Below are positions 6,851 through 7,543 of a stretch of DNA of 7,543 nucleotides, in pieces. Position 1 is the first letter of the stretch. Each line of letters begins with the position of its first letter. The notes under the pieces are model-generated. The model worked only from the letters and a program-made list of their open reading frames with translations, made no database searches and had not been told where the DNA came from. A program made the position numbers and the translations under genes. Origin of the DNA: an uncultured bacterium. Its GTDB lineage: Bacteria > Planctomycetota > Phycisphaerae > Phycisphaerales > SM1A02. The stretch spans positions 1 through 7,543 of the forward strand of contig CAJACJ010000291.1 of assembly GCA_903938205.1 (NCBI GenBank), given 5' to 3'.

Positions 6851-7543
6851 TTACAGCAATATCCAACCAGTCAGCGCGCATAAAACCACTATGGCGGGAA
6901 CAGGAATAAGTTTGCGCCTCAACATGAAGAACGCCCCTAGATACAACAAGATCATGACTGTTGTTGGCGCGATTAAAATAGAGCCATAGGCTCGAATCAC
7001 CAACGCGGGCGCGATGGAACCAATCAACGCGGCGAACAACAAGCCAACCACAGCGGCGTTCACGCCCGACAACATGCCGCGCGCCCACGCACGGTGTTTC
7101 AGCATGTCCCAAAATGGAATCGCCGCGGTCATGAGCAGCAAGCCCGGAATAAAAATTGCCGCCGTTGCCACAAGCGCCCCCAAAGCTGGCGAGACATGCA
7201 TGTCGCATGTGGCGCCAAGAAATGCGGCGAAAGTAAACAGCGGACCTGGAATGGCTTGCGCCACTCCGTAGCCAGCCAGAAAAGTATTTTCATCAATGAG
7301 GCCGCCTGACACAAAGCGTGTTTCTAAAAGTGGCAGTACCACATGGCCGCCACCAAAAACCAGCGATCCAGTTTGCGCGAAGAGTTTCCATGGACTCCAT
7401 GTCACTAGTAAATTCGCGGCAAATAGCGCGAGCGCAACGATCGCGATGCGCTTTGAAATGATGCGAGAGGTTTGTGGTGGCAAGACTTCCACTGTTTCAT
7501 TACTCCGCAATGCGAACAAGCCAATCACTGCGCCCAGCATGAA
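6851..7543 (-). CDS. chrA: ChrA-type chromate transporter, C-terminal half (5' end outside window)
   Basis: Inner-membrane protein of the chromate ion transporter (CHR) family. Studied members expel chromate and give resistance, though many homologues have untested substrates. The visible 230 codons enter from the right edge without a break (TTC codon at 7543-7541). The ATG at 7540 is therefore probably internal, falling in what looks like the last helix of the N-terminal half. The visible part matches one complete CHR domain. Counted from that methionine, it has GSLVFGGGHVVLPLL (58-72), GYGVAQAIPGPLFTFAAFLG (90-109) and further hydrophobic helices at about 115-140, 157-180, 187-207 and 210-229. 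A basic, hydrophilic linker (about 12-31) precedes it, as expected between the two halves of a long-chain ChrA. The stop TAA is at 6853-6851, 22 nt from the convergent CDF stop. No chrB-like regulator is visible. The symbol reflects the family, not proven chromate export. Confidence 0.9.
   Translation of the reverse strand, partial: FMLGAVIGLFALRSNETVEVLPPQTSRIISKRIAIVALALFAANLLVTWSPWKLFAQTGSLVFGGGHVVLPLLETRFVSGGLIDENTFLAGYGVAQAIPGPLFTFAAFLGATCDMHVSPALGALVATAAIFIPGLLLMTAAIPFWDMLKHRAWARGMLSGVNAAVVGLLFAALIGSIAPALVIRAYGSILIAPTTVMILLYLGAFFMLRRKLIPVPAIVVLCALTGWILL

Noticed and set aside
1..7543. Possible mobile, phage-defence or otherwise novel system
   Set aside because: All genes belong to recognised transporter or stress families with uniform codon use. 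There are no terminal repeats, integrase, transposase, toxin-antitoxin pair or CRISPR-like array.

Overview
This looks like an ordinary chromosomal stretch of a Gram-negative-type bacterium. It is tightly packed with membrane transport genes, with moderate GC by eye (about 50-55%) and uniform codon use (many TTG leucines, GCG alanines and CAA-ATT pairs). The ABC permease resembles DevC/FtsX-like exporter permeases that I associate with planctomycetes, cyanobacteria and some proteobacteria. A planctomycete or a relative is my best guess, but this is an inference from family resemblance. I see no insertion sequence, tRNA, rRNA, CRISPR array or phage gene, and no gene-free stretch longer than about 70 bases.

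Left half (1-4976, plus strand): a probable four-gene operon. It opens with a Kup-type potassium uptake transporter whose first codons lie left of the window. Three nucleotides after its stop, a three-gene ABC exporter begins: an FtsX/MacB-fold permease of the DevC type, a DevA/LolD-type ATPase, and a HlyD-type membrane fusion protein of the DevB type. The two junctions inside the exporter are 4-nt ATGA overlaps, so translation is probably coupled. The three proteins should form one tripartite pump with an outer-membrane channel that is not encoded here. The substrate cannot be read from the sequence.

Right half (5036-7543): three genes in alternating orientation. A tandem-domain universal stress protein (minus) converges on the exporter operon and diverges, over a 65-nt gap, from a cation diffusion facilitator (plus). 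The facilitator then converges, with a 22-nt gap, on a ChrA-type chromate transporter (minus) that runs off the right edge. Potassium uptake, a stress-type ATP-binding protein, divalent-metal efflux and a chromate-type transporter suggest an ion-homeostasis or stress neighbourhood. Apart from the left operon, the genes are not co-transcribed.

I did not find a convincing undescribed system. The observations most worth a second look are the fusion of kup to a DevBCA-type exporter in one transcription unit, the simple-sequence tail of the fusion protein, and departures from textbook motifs in the metal transporter and the stress protein.
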